DNA from: Bacillota bacterium
GTDB lineage: Bacteria > Bacillota > Clostridia > Christensenellales > Aristaeellaceae
Assembly: GCA_023415145.1 (NCBI GenBank)
Contig: JAEZLW010000077.1
Location: 1 to 32,702 of the forward strand
DNA length: 32,702 bases
Reading direction: 5' to 3'
Positions 15,801 to 24,314 of the stretch are shown here, piece by piece. The position numbers and the translations under genes are program-made. Under the pieces are notes generated by a model. It saw only the letters and a list, made by a program, of their open reading frames with translations, was not told where the DNA came from and ran no database searches. Positions within the stretch are counted from its first letter, which is position 1. Each line of letters starts with the position of its first letter.

Positions 15801-17177
15801 ATGAACCAAGTAGCCTTTTATGAAGAGAAACTGCAGACACCGGTAAAGTTCACGTGCGATGTGGTGGTTTGCGGCGGCGGGACAGCCGGCTTTATTGCCG
15901 CGCTGGCGTCAGCCAGGACAGGGGCCAATACCATGCTCGTGGACCGGAACGGGTACATCGGCGGTACAATGATCAGCGGAGCCGGCCCTCTGCATAGCTT
16001 TTTTAACCTGTATAAAGCATTTCCCGGGGCAAAAAAGCAGCACCTGGTCAAAGGCTTGCCTCAGGAAGTAATCGACAGGTTGGTGGAACAGAAGGCGTCC
16101 TATGGCCACTTGGAGCAGGAAAAAGGCGGTAACTATGATTCCGTGATCACACTGGTGGATTGGGAGGCCTTCAAGGATGTAGCATTGAAAATGCTGGAAG
16201 AAGCCGGTGTAAAGATATTGCTGCATACCATGGTCGCCGGTGTGATGAAAAAGGGAAACACGGTGGAAGGCATCATCATCGAGAGCAAGTCCGGGCGCGA
16301 AGCGATCAAGGCAAAAGTGGTGATCGACACTACTGGGGACGGTGATGTGGCGGCGCTGGCAGATGCGGAATTCATCAAAAAGCACGGCACCACTTCGGTA
16401 GGCTTTCCCTTTGGCATGATGAATGTGGACATGAAGCGGCTGGTTAAGTACCTGGAGGAACAAGGTCTTGTCACGCAGTTGATCCGCGGGGAAAAAGATG
16501 GGGATGACGATGTCATCCGTTTGGGGTTTGACCTGAAGAAAGACCCGCGGTTCACAGAGTTCATGGAAAAAAGCGGGATGTGGGGTCCGCTTGGCTTTTC
16601 GTACCACGCCAACAACTACAACTATATCAATACGGCAAACAAAAGGAACGTGGACGCCACCAACACCGAAGAATGCACCAAGGCTGAGATCGAGCTTCGG
16701 CACCAGGTCATGGAACTGTCACGGATGCTGAAACGCTATATCCCTGGCTTTGAAAACGCTTATGTCTACTGGACATCCTACGGCTTGGGCGTTCGCTATA
16801 CGCGTGTTATCAAGTGTGAGCATGACCTTTCGCTGGATGAAATTGTGAACGGGGCGCGCTTTGAGGACGAGGTGTTTTTGTACGGGTTCCATGATTGTGC
16901 TCCGCGGATCATGATCAAGGACGCCGGTTGTTACGGCATTCCCTACCGTGCACTGCTGCCTGTGAAGGTCGATGGCCTGCTGGTGGCGGGACGCCTGATT
17001 ACCGGCGAGTGGGAAGCGCACATGTCCACCCGCAACACCGTTTCCTGCATGGCACAGGGAGAGGCAGTTGGCACCGCAGCGGCGCTTTGTGCTGCCAGGG
17101 GTTGTACGCCCAGAGACCTTGATGTGCAGCTTCTGCGGGCAACCCTTCGTGACCACGGTGTGTATCTTGGTGATTAA
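15801..17177 (+). CDS. FAD-dependent oxidoreductase (FAD_oxidored family), copy 1
   Basis: Cytoplasmic flavoprotein of 458 residues. The N-terminal Rossmann fold carries GGGTAG (residues 25-30) with an acidic strand end (MLVDRNGYIGG) that binds the FAD ribose, and the C-terminus has the second FAD-contacting segment with HMSTRNTVSCMAQGEAVGTAAA (about 410-435). This family (PF12831-like) is widespread in carbohydrate and polyol loci but mostly uncharacterised; hydride removal from a sugar hydroxyl or a C-C oxidation is plausible. AGGAGG lies 11 bases before the ATG. It is followed 21 bp later by a paralogue that shares long blocks such as LHSFFNLYKAFPG and STRNTVSCMAQG, so the pair could form a heteromer or act on successive intermediates. 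Confidence 0.88.
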   Translation: MNQVAFYEEKLQTPVKFTCDVVVCGGGTAGFIAALASARTGANTMLVDRNGYIGGTMISGAGPLHSFFNLYKAFPGAKKQHLVKGLPQEVIDRLVEQKASYGHLEQEKGGNYDSVITLVDWEAFKDVALKMLEEAGVKILLHTMVAGVMKKGNTVEGIIIESKSGREAIKAKVVIDTTGDGDVAALADAEFIKKHGTTSVGFPFGMMNVDMKRLVKYLEEQGLVTQLIRGEKDGDDDVIRLGFDLKKDPRFTEFMEKSGMWGPLGFSYHANNYNYINTANKRNVDATNTEECTKAEIELRHQVMELSRMLKRYIPGFENAYVYWTSYGLGVRYTRVIKCEHDLSLDEIVNGARFEDEVFLYGFHDCAPRIMIKDAGCYGIPYRALLPVKVDGLLVAGRLITGEWEAHMSTRNTVSCMAQGEAVGTAAALCAARGCTPRDLDVQLLRATLRDHGVYLGD

Positions 17178-17198
17178 TACCGCATCGGGAGGAAGCCA

Positions 17199-18593
17199 AT
17201 GGACTTTTATGTAAGGCCTGAATCCAGGATTAATGCCCGGCAATATGATGTGGTTGTCTGCGGGGCGGGCACCGCAGGCGTGTTCGCTGCCATTGCCGCT
17301 GCCCGCCATGGGGCAAAAACTGCCGTGGTGGAGCACAAGGGATATGTAGGCGGCATCGCCACCGAGGGAGGCTGCGGTCTGCACAGCTTTTTCAACCTGT
17401 GGAAAGCTTTCCCGGGCGTGAAGAAAAAAAAGGTGATCCGGGGTTTGCCGGAGGAATTTATCGACCGGCTGACAAGGGCAGGCGGTGCATCCGGCCACAA
17501 TGAGACATTGCTGAATTATGCCTATGATTCAGATACCCTCTGCGTGGATGTGGAGGTATACAAGCTGATTGCCCTTGAGATGCTGCGCGAAGCCAATGTG
17601 GATGTGCTTTTGAATACCATGGTGGTGGATGCTGTAACAAAGGATGGCCGGGTTACTGCCGTCATCACCGAATCCCATGAGGGGTGCGAAGCGCTGTTTG
17701 CCAAAACGGTGATTGACGCTACGGGCTTTGGTGACCTGTGCGCCAGGGCCGGGGCACAGTTTACACAGCCCAATGATTACATGGAGGCCAACAGCATGGG
17801 CATTGCCGGCATCGACATCGATGAGTATTATGCCTATCTTGTCAAGAATGGGGCACTGAAAGAATACGCGCTTGGGAACAGGGACGGTGCGGAAAACAAG
17901 TTGATTCGTGTGGACGGGAACTGGGAAAAGTTAGATCCCGCCTTTTACCGGAAGGTGAAAGAGTTAGGGATGCATACCGTCACCACAACGATCCACGACC
18001 GGTATTTTATGTTCATCAAGCTCAACTTCCATATGCCTGCCTGCCCCACAAACCGGGACGCACTTTCGCAAGCGGAATACGAGCTTCGCCGGCGGCAATC
18101 GGAAGCGCTAAACCTGCTCAAGCAGGTCATCCCCAACAGTCAAAACGCATTTATCACCCGTACAGCCCCAACCATCACCATCCGCAGGGCACGCTGTATA
18201 AGATGCGATTATGATCTGAGCAACCAGGAGATCATTGACGGCACGCATTTTAGGGATGATATTTTCGCTTATGGCTTTCATGATGAGGCACCCAGGTATC
18301 AAATCAAGAATGGAAGCACCTACGGGATACCCTTGCGGGCTATTCAGGTATCTGGCTGCTCCAACCTGTATGCCATCGGTATGATGATTACTTCGGACCA
18401 TGATGCGCACATGTCCACCCGAAATACCGTTTCTTGCATGGCACAGGGCCAGGCCGCGGGCACCGCGGCGGCAATGATGGCTGCGGCAGGGTATCAGGAC
18501 ATACGGGAACTGAAATATGACACGCTTCGCAGCGTGCTTGAAAAGGACAATGTCTGGTTTGAGGATGAACCATTGTTTGTCTCTGACAAGTAA
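17199..18593 (+). CDS. FAD-dependent oxidoreductase (FAD_oxidored family), copy 2
   Basis: Flavoprotein of 464 residues, clearly paralogous to the preceding gene. It has the Rossmann GAGTAG (residues 22-27), VVEHKGYVGG for FAD binding and a matching C-terminal block (HMSTRNTVSCMAQGQAAGTAAAM). Differences concentrate in the middle (about 190-300), where substrate specificity should lie: the first copy has SYHANNYNYINTANKRNVDATNTE where this one has a run around FIKLNFHMPACPTNRDALS. GGGAGG precedes the ATG at 17199. It is the last gene of operon 1. The electron acceptor is unknown; no partner quinone or Fe-S protein is encoded nearby. Confidence 0.88.
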   Translation: MDFYVRPESRINARQYDVVVCGAGTAGVFAAIAAARHGAKTAVVEHKGYVGGIATEGGCGLHSFFNLWKAFPGVKKKKVIRGLPEEFIDRLTRAGGASGHNETLLNYAYDSDTLCVDVEVYKLIALEMLREANVDVLLNTMVVDAVTKDGRVTAVITESHEGCEALFAKTVIDATGFGDLCARAGAQFTQPNDYMEANSMGIAGIDIDEYYAYLVKNGALKEYALGNRDGAENKLIRVDGNWEKLDPAFYRKVKELGMHTVTTTIHDRYFMFIKLNFHMPACPTNRDALSQAEYELRRRQSEALNLLKQVIPNSQNAFITRTAPTITIRRARCIRCDYDLSNQEIIDGTHFRDDIFAYGFHDEAPRYQIKNGSTYGIPLRAIQVSGCSNLYAIGMMITSDHDAHMSTRNTVSCMAQGQAAGTAAAMMAAAGYQDIRELKYDTLRSVLEKDNVWFEDEPLFVSDK

Positions 18594-19023
18594 TTTTGAA
18601 GTAATCACCATAACGCAACAGCGTGGTACATTTGTTGGCAAAACAGGCTAACTCGCACAGACGGGGATGACATAAACAGGGAAGATCCAGATGCAAATAG
18701 CGGATTGGGCTGAATCGCTGACACAATAAACAACCAAATTAATGATAAGCCCTGGAAACAAATTGTTTTCAGGGCTAATCTTATGTTTATAATCACTTCA
18801 TAAACTCTGCCTATGCTTTATCATGAGTGAATGACAAAGATGCATTAAAGTTCATGTAGATGGCCGAAAAATGACCAGTGGCCGGAAATAATAACATGTT
18901 CATAGAATGTTGGCGACTTTTTGGTTAAACAAAAAGTATTTAGGTGGTATCGGATGAGTGGTCACGTATATTGCATATACTGAACCGTTATGCCTTATTC
19001 CTGCAACTGCCGCATTATTGCAC
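18594..19023. other. 430-bp gap between convergent operons
   Basis: The gap separates the last gene of operon 1 from the xylanase gene on the opposite strand. It holds a hairpin at 18748-18776. Otherwise I see no gene, repeat or RNA I can support: short ORFs lack ribosome binding sites and have no recognisable protein pattern. Base composition becomes more AT-rich towards 18960. Confidence 0.6.
18748..18776. terminator. hairpin between convergent operons, probable bidirectional terminator
   Basis: AGCCCTGGAAACA (18748-18760) pairs with TGTTTTCAGGGCT (18764-18776) through 13 pairs including one G-T, with a three-base loop. The flanks are T-rich rather than forming a clean T tract on either strand. 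It lies 155 bp past the FAD oxidoreductase stop and 248 bp past the xylanase stop. Confidence 0.55.
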
Positions 19024-21717
19024 TCATCTGCCGCTTTTCGAGAAAATCCACCAATCCAGCTCCAAGCCGGTGCTCTCGAATACAAAGTACACATCGTGGA
19101 TGCCTTGGATACGGGACTTCAGCAGAAATTCATGAGAAGCAAAAGCAGGAGTTGGTGAAATGGCGGCGGTATACACTGCATCACAGTCCAGGCGGTCCAA
19201 AAGGATCATGACAGTGGAGCTTCCCTCACTTCTGGCATGCATGATAAGCTTATCGGCGCCTTCATCACTGAAATCAACACCCCGGACACTGATATAGCCG
19301 CCCGCTTCGATGGCAGTGATGCTGCTGTTGCCTGTGCCTTCTTTCCTGTCTGCATCAGGAGCAGGCCCGGTTGCAACGCCGGCCATTGCTGCTATGGTTT
19401 CGGCCTCCACCCGTTCAAAGGGATTCAAGTGCTTTACCTGATTCACTCCGCTCCTGGTAGCTGTAACAGGCAAGATAATACCCGTATCATCCACAGTCAG
19501 TGCATCGATAAAGGTACAGCGGTAGCCGTTTGACAAGCCCATACCCATTTCCAGCGTCTGCGTATGATACGCGATATACCATTTGCCTGAAAAAGAAAAT
19601 ATGCTATGGTGGTTGTTGCCCCAGCAGCCGAAGAAATCTCCGGGATTTTTCAGGATCAGCCCGGCGTACGTAAAAGGTCCCAGCGGGCTTTTGCTGGTCA
19701 TGTAATGGATCTGTCCATTGGCAAGGCCCAATTCCGCTTCCTTTTCCCTGGGGACCTGAAAATTGGTGCAATACGAATAATAATACGTACCGCCAATTTT
19801 GTTGATACCGGAATCCTCAAACTGGTAAGGCGCGTTAATGACGACAGGATCGCCAACGATGCTGGTCATATCCTCCCCAAGCTGCACAGCGCGGGCGGTC
19901 TTTGGCGATGAAGCCATGCCTTCCGGAACGCCGCCGCCAAAGTACAGGTATGCTTTGCCGTCATCATCCACGAGCACCGCCGGGTCGAACAGCCAGATGA
20001 TATTAGCACAATTGGGTGTTTGACGGGAGATAAGCGGCTTTTTGATGGGGTCAGAAAAAGGACCTATGGGGCTGTCGCTTTCAAGGACGCCAATGCCGCC
20101 CGCGCTGTTGGCAAAGTAGAGAAAGAACTTCATCTTTCCTTCAATTTCCTTACAGGCTGCCGCGGGCGCCCAGGAGTTGGCAGCCCATTTTGATGCGCCG
20201 CTGTTGCCTGCAACACGTATGGCGCCATGATCCGTCCAGTTGACAAGGTCAGCGGAAGACAATACATTGATGGTATTGATTTTGCTGTACGAATTGTTTT
20301 TTACAGTGCCATCGGCGTTATACTCCAGTACATCCCCCGTCATATACAAGTAGACACGCCCGTTATAGACCAGAGCGTAAGGATCGGCTCCAAAGCGCTG
20401 GGTCATCACCGGATTGTTTTCCCCAGCGCTCTTGTAGCCTTTTTTGATGCCGTTGTCAAGGGATGAACCGGCATCGGGAGCAGGCGCTGCCGTTTCCGTA
20501 AGGCCCAATGCTTCCGCTGCCTTTTCAAGGATTTCGGGCGTGTTTTGCATGGGGATGCTGTCATCCTGAAGCACGCCAAAGAAGGCGGCCTTTAAGGTGA
20601 GGTCGGCATTGAACAAAAGCGGATAGTAGGTATGTTCCTTATTGGATAGCCAGGACCTGTCGTCGGTAATCCCCCAGAAGGTGACGCTGGTGATATTGAT
20701 GCCGGCCCTTTCTTTCAGGCGGGTTAACATGGAGAACATACGGCGGTACTTTGAAGCCAGGTCCATCTTGCCAAGCAGGCTGTTGTCTTCTGTTTTGATG
20801 TCCAGTTCGGTGACCTGCAGCTCAATGGGGAGGGAGCTGTACAGGGTGATGGCCTCCTCAAAATCGGTCAGGGAGGTATCTATGGCGATATGCCCCTGCA
20901 TGCCAAGGCCGTCCACCAATCCTTTTTCCGAAAGCGATTTTAATAGGTTGCGGATCAAAAAGAGCTTGTTTTTCAAATAGCAATTATAATCATTGTAAAA
21001 CAGCTTTTGTTCCGGTGCGGCATATTTGCGCGCATAAGTGAACGCAAGCTCGATAAAATCATCGCCAAGGGTTTGAAACCAGAGATTGTTGGCTGTCCGG
21101 TAGCCAAGGGGATGCTTGTCGCCAGGCTCAATGGCCTCGTTCACCACATCCCAGGCATACACCACGCCGGGGTATTGTGTATTTACATGTTCCATCACAT
21201 CATGGATGTAATTTTCCATACGCTTTTCCATGACGTCCCGTGCGGCAAGCGGAGCAGTTGCATCTTTTTCATAATTCGCACTGAAAAACCAGCGGGGCAC
21301 CTGGCTATGCCAAACCAGCGTGTGGGCGCGCATGGTCATGCCATTATCCCTGGCAAAAGACAGAACCACATCCGCCCTTTGAAAATTCAGCGCTACCCGC
21401 GTTTTGTCACCGGCGGTCATTGTTTTGAAATGATCCATGACAAAATCGGCCTTCATTTCGTTTTCACAGGTAAGGCTGTTGAAATGACGGGTGATGACCT
21501 GAACGGCAGCATCCGATTTCAACCACATGGGGGATACGGCAGCGCCGATTTTAAAGAGGCCTTCATACTGCTGATAAAGGCTCGGCGCCTCTCCCGTTTT
21601 GAGATAAATTTGATATGCGTTCATGGTGTTCCCTTCTCCCTTTGCCATGGCAAAAGGACCGTTCACCAGGACCAGTATTGCCGCTATCCACAAAAGCCAA
21701 CGAAATTTGCCGGCCAC
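19024..21717 (-). CDS. secreted bifunctional GH10 xylanase - GH43 glycosidase - CBM6
   Basis: Large secreted enzyme, 897 residues from the chosen start. Numbers below count from an upstream in-frame GTG (21732), five residues longer. Signal peptide about 10-30. GH10 module (about 50-400): acid/base E199 in WDVVNEAI, nucleophile E309 in VTELDIK; it cuts the xylan backbone. A linker rich in Ala, Pro and Gly (about 410-435) leads to a GH43 module (about 440-770) with its three acids: D450 (GADPY), D583 (LFDPAV) and E639 (YQFEDSG), as in arabinofuranosidases or xylosidases. The C-terminal 125 residues (from FERVEAETIA) resemble CBM6. One polypeptide would thus bind, debranch and cleave arabinoxylan. 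The GTG at 21717 is preferred because GAGGGG lies seven bases upstream. It is the last gene of operon 2, after a long hairpin. Confidence 0.92.
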   Translation of the reverse strand: MAGKFRWLLWIAAILVLVNGPFAMAKGEGNTMNAYQIYLKTGEAPSLYQQYEGLFKIGAAVSPMWLKSDAAVQVITRHFNSLTCENEMKADFVMDHFKTMTAGDKTRVALNFQRADVVLSFARDNGMTMRAHTLVWHSQVPRWFFSANYEKDATAPLAARDVMEKRMENYIHDVMEHVNTQYPGVVYAWDVVNEAIEPGDKHPLGYRTANNLWFQTLGDDFIELAFTYARKYAAPEQKLFYNDYNCYLKNKLFLIRNLLKSLSEKGLVDGLGMQGHIAIDTSLTDFEEAITLYSSLPIELQVTELDIKTEDNSLLGKMDLASKYRRMFSMLTRLKERAGINITSVTFWGITDDRSWLSNKEHTYYPLLFNADLTLKAAFFGVLQDDSIPMQNTPEILEKAAEALGLTETAAPAPDAGSSLDNGIKKGYKSAGENNPVMTQRFGADPYALVYNGRVYLYMTGDVLEYNADGTVKNNSYSKINTINVLSSADLVNWTDHGAIRVAGNSGASKWAANSWAPAAACKEIEGKMKFFLYFANSAGGIGVLESDSPIGPFSDPIKKPLISRQTPNCANIIWLFDPAVLVDDDGKAYLYFGGGVPEGMASSPKTARAVQLGEDMTSIVGDPVVINAPYQFEDSGINKIGGTYYYSYCTNFQVPREKEAELGLANGQIHYMTSKSPLGPFTYAGLILKNPGDFFGCWGNNHHSIFSFSGKWYIAYHTQTLEMGMGLSNGYRCTFIDALTVDDTGIILPVTATRSGVNQVKHLNPFERVEAETIAAMAGVATGPAPDADRKEGTGNSSITAIEAGGYISVRGVDFSDEGADKLIMHARSEGSSTVMILLDRLDCDAVYTAAISPTPAFASHEFLLKSRIQGIHDVYFVFESTGLELDWWIFSKSGR

Positions 21718-21743
21718 AGCGTATCCCCTCACTTCCTATCACT

Positions 21744-21777
21744 GGGCGGGATGACAGGACAACCTGTCATCCCGCCC
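21744..21777 (-). promoter_or_regulatory. long intercistronic hairpin between solute-binding protein and xylanase genes
   Basis: A perfect 15-bp GC-rich stem (GGGCGGGATGACAGG at 21744-21758 with 21763-21777) closes a four-base loop, with no T tract on the - strand. It begins just after the binding protein stop and ends shortly before the xylanase ribosome binding site, so it probably stabilises the upstream message or reduces read-through into the enzyme gene. Confidence 0.75.
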
Positions 21778-21805
21778 ATGTCTTGTTGATACACGTGCCG
21801 GTTGA

Positions 21806-23173
21806 TTACTTGCCATTGGTGGCATCCAGGTATGCCTGCCACTGGGCCTTCATGGATTCCAGCTTCTCCGCGGGGGTCACGGCCCTGGCGGCCACATCCC
21901 AGTAGAAGTCCGGGCCCAGGTCGTAGCCTGTGACCAAAGAATGGTACCAGGTGACGGCATGGGCAGAATCGCGCATCATGGCCACGGTTTCGTCCACCGC
22001 GCGGGTATCGCGGTACTTGGCGTAGTAGCCGCTCTTCCAGTCATCTGTATCATCATAGCCGGGAGTGGGGTTGGTGTAAAGATCATAGGCGAAGGCAATC
22101 TTCCAGGCCCTGTCGGCATCGTAGCAGGCAGGGATTACTGATACGTTGTCTTCCCAGACGTTGACATACGTATCCATTCTGGGCCCCTTGGGGAACATGA
22201 CGAAGCCGAAGTCGTCTTCCATGTTGCTGTTCAGGGCGCTGGCGTAGTAATCCTGGTGCACCTGCATCGCGGCCGCGCCATTTTGGAAGGAGGCCTCAAA
22301 GTAGTTCCATTCTGAGCCCTCGGGCTGCGGATACTCATAGTTCCTTAGCAGTTCCACGCCCCAGTTGGCGGCTTCAAGGAAGGCATCGCTGCCGGTGGCG
22401 TTAACGTACTTGCCGTTTTCATCGGGGCTTACAAAGCATGCGCCGTTGGAAGCCAGTGCCGCGCCAAGGAAGTGCGGGCCGAAGCTGCACAGCGCATATA
22501 TATCTGTAACACCGTCGTTATTGGTGTCACGGCTGATCTTTTTGCACAGCGCTTCGAAGGCTTCCCATGTCCAGGTGCCATCCTTTTGCATGTCATAGAG
22601 AGATTCGGGATCAACGCCCGCTTCCTCCAGCATACGCTTGTTGAAGAATATGCCAGTGCGTGGTTCACCGGTCTCAGGCCGCATGCCAAAGATGCTGCTG
22701 CCCTTGGTCATAAGGGCTGTGGTGGCGTCGTTCCACTTGGGTTGGGTGAAATCAAGGCAATCGAGGGTGGCAAGGTCATAGAACAGGCCGCTGTTCATGG
22801 GCGCCGCCTGTGAACCGGGCCTGGTCAGGAACACGTAGTTTTCCGGGCCGCCGGTGGTGGCAAAGTTGGTAACAAACTCAGGCATGGTACCCCAGTCTGT
22901 AATGGCCATGCGCTTGATTGTAAAGTTGTAGGTGGATTGAATCCACTCACGGTATTCCGCGGTGGCTTCCTCCTGGGCGGTGGAGGGTTCGGGCTGCTCG
23001 GCAGCCGTCCACCAGTCGCCTACGATGATTTCCATGCCGCCAAGATCGACGGTCTTACCGTCCTTGTCCAGGATGATTTCCACGCCTTCATAGGGTGATT
23101 CCGCAGCGGCGGTGAGGCTTGTTGAGCCCAGCATCAACAGGGCAATCAGGACCAGCGCGATGAACCTTTTCAT
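21806..23173 (-). CDS. extracellular sugar-binding protein of an ABC importer (operon 2, second transporter)
   Basis: Secreted solute-binding protein of 455 residues. A Sec signal peptide covers about residues 1-24 (MKRFIALVLIALLMLGSTSL, then TAAAES); again no lipobox cysteine. Family features include GIFFNKRMLEEAGVDPESLYDM and WTWEAFEALCKKI with a DTNNDGVTDIYA stretch, which is also reminiscent of a calcium-binding loop. The ligand is probably a xylo-oligosaccharide or arabinoxylan fragment, because the next gene is a GH10-GH43 enzyme; this is inferred. AAGGAGG precedes the ATG. It follows its two permeases, whereas in operon 1 the binding protein comes first. Confidence 0.92.
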   Translation of the reverse strand: MKRFIALVLIALLMLGSTSLTAAAESPYEGVEIILDKDGKTVDLGGMEIIVGDWWTAAEQPEPSTAQEEATAEYREWIQSTYNFTIKRMAITDWGTMPEFVTNFATTGGPENYVFLTRPGSQAAPMNSGLFYDLATLDCLDFTQPKWNDATTALMTKGSSIFGMRPETGEPRTGIFFNKRMLEEAGVDPESLYDMQKDGTWTWEAFEALCKKISRDTNNDGVTDIYALCSFGPHFLGAALASNGACFVSPDENGKYVNATGSDAFLEAANWGVELLRNYEYPQPEGSEWNYFEASFQNGAAAMQVHQDYYASALNSNMEDDFGFVMFPKGPRMDTYVNVWEDNVSVIPACYDADRAWKIAFAYDLYTNPTPGYDDTDDWKSGYYAKYRDTRAVDETVAMMRDSAHAVTWYHSLVTGYDLGPDFYWDVAARAVTPAEKLESMKAQWQAYLDATNGK

Positions 23174-23303
23174 TGTTTTTCCTCCTTATCAAATTTGGTC
23201 AAACAGGGAAACAGGTGGACAGGAACGCTTGCCTGGCGGTCATCCCTCCTTTGAATTGATTCAACACGAACCCACCGCCCGAGGGCAATGATCCGTGTAA
23301 GGA

Positions 23304-24314
23304 CTACATCTTGATACCTGTGAGGCTGATGCTCTGCACAAACCCGCGCTGGGCAAAAATGTACAACAGGACCAGGGGGGCGATTACCATCAGGGTGCCG
23401 GTGGATATGATCTGCTGCATATACGCCATCGATGCGCCGCCAGGCACGCCCAGGGTCAGGGAGACGTACTGGCTCAGCCGTTCACCCAGCCCTGAAACCT
23501 GCATCGACAAGAGGGTCGAGCCGCCCAGGAACAGATTGGAGTAAAACACATCCGTCCATTGCCATACGAAGGAGAAAAGAAAGCAGGATACGAGAATCGG
23601 CGTGGCATCGGGCAATATCACCCGCCAGAAGGTTTTGAAGGTGCCGCAACCATCCACGTAAGCGGCTTCTTCCAGGGACTTGGGTATGCTTGTGAAAAAT
23701 TGCCGGATCATGTAGATGTACAGACCGTTTTTCAGCCCCATGCAGGTGAGGCACATCATCAGGTACGGCGTAATGGAACCTCTCAAGTTCAGCTTCTGGC
23801 CGCTGTTCAATGCGCTTATTAGGCCGAACATATCAAAAAAGCGGAAATGCAGATAAAGCGAGGAGGAAATGGTCTGAGGCGGAATGATGATCACCAAAAC
23901 AACGCAAGCAAACCAGAGCCGCTTCAAGGGGAAATCAAACCTTGCAAACCCATATCCTACGAGCGTGCAGGCCGCGATTTGAAAGACCGACACCATCAGG
24001 CATACCCATAGCGTATTGATCAAGGCTTTGCCGTACAGCATCAATTGAGACGCAAGCTGGTAATTGGCCAGGGACAAATGCCGGGGGATGACGACGATGG
24101 TGGAATCATACAAATCGCTTTCCGCCATGAAGCTGACGGAAATTTTGTCCAGTATAGGCTGCAGTATCATAAAGCAAAGGCCGAACAGCAGCAGCGCACG
24201 TATCAGGCTGTAAGCTCTCTGCCGCACAGTCTTTTTCAAAAGATATCCGCCAGATTTTCTGTTTCGCACAAAAAAGCTGTCGGGAGCATGCCTGCCCGGC
24301 ATGGTGTCATTCAT
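23304..24314 (-). CDS. sugar ABC transporter permease, MalG-type (operon 2, second transporter)
   Basis: Membrane permease of 336 residues, longer than the usual 280 because of a basic N-terminal extension of about 30 residues and a long loop near helices 3-4. Six helices are predicted, and the EAA loop reads LEEAAYVDGCGTFKTFWRVILP near residue 211-232. Its start overlaps the end of the MalF-type gene by eight bases, indicating translational coupling. It partners with that protein and the binding protein encoded 130 bp downstream. That 130-bp gap contains a perfect 6-2-6 palindrome, TTGAATTGATTCAA, at 23251-23264, which might mark an internal control site. Confidence 0.9.
   Translation of the reverse strand: MNDTMPGRHAPDSFFVRNRKSGGYLLKKTVRQRAYSLIRALLLFGLCFMILQPILDKISVSFMAESDLYDSTIVVIPRHLSLANYQLASQLMLYGKALINTLWVCLMVSVFQIAACTLVGYGFARFDFPLKRLWFACVVLVIIIPPQTISSSLYLHFRFFDMFGLISALNSGQKLNLRGSITPYLMMCLTCMGLKNGLYIYMIRQFFTSIPKSLEEAAYVDGCGTFKTFWRVILPDATPILVSCFLFSFVWQWTDVFYSNLFLGGSTLLSMQVSGLGERLSQYVSLTLGVPGGASMAYMQQIISTGTLMVIAPLVLLYIFAQRGFVQSISLTGIKM

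Noticed and set aside
15909..16703. 264-codon ORF on the - strand
   Set aside because: It lies entirely opposite the first FAD oxidoreductase, has Cys/His-rich low-quality composition and no ribosome binding site. It is a shadow frame, as are the similar ones at 16719-17498, 21007-21789, 26681-27349 and 31026-31742.
9940..18593. Catabolite-control (cre) site for operon 1
   Set aside because: I found no good match to the cre consensus in the leader or promoter region.
23199..23243. 14-codon leader ORF before the binding protein gene in operon 2
   Set aside because: The GGAGGG touches the ATG with almost no spacing and there is no run of regulatory codons or attenuator hairpin after it.
23251..23264. 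Palindrome TTGAATTGATTCAA as an operator
   Set aside because: It is a single copy inside an operon with no convincing promoter alongside, and short AT-rich palindromes are common. It is mentioned only in the permease entry.
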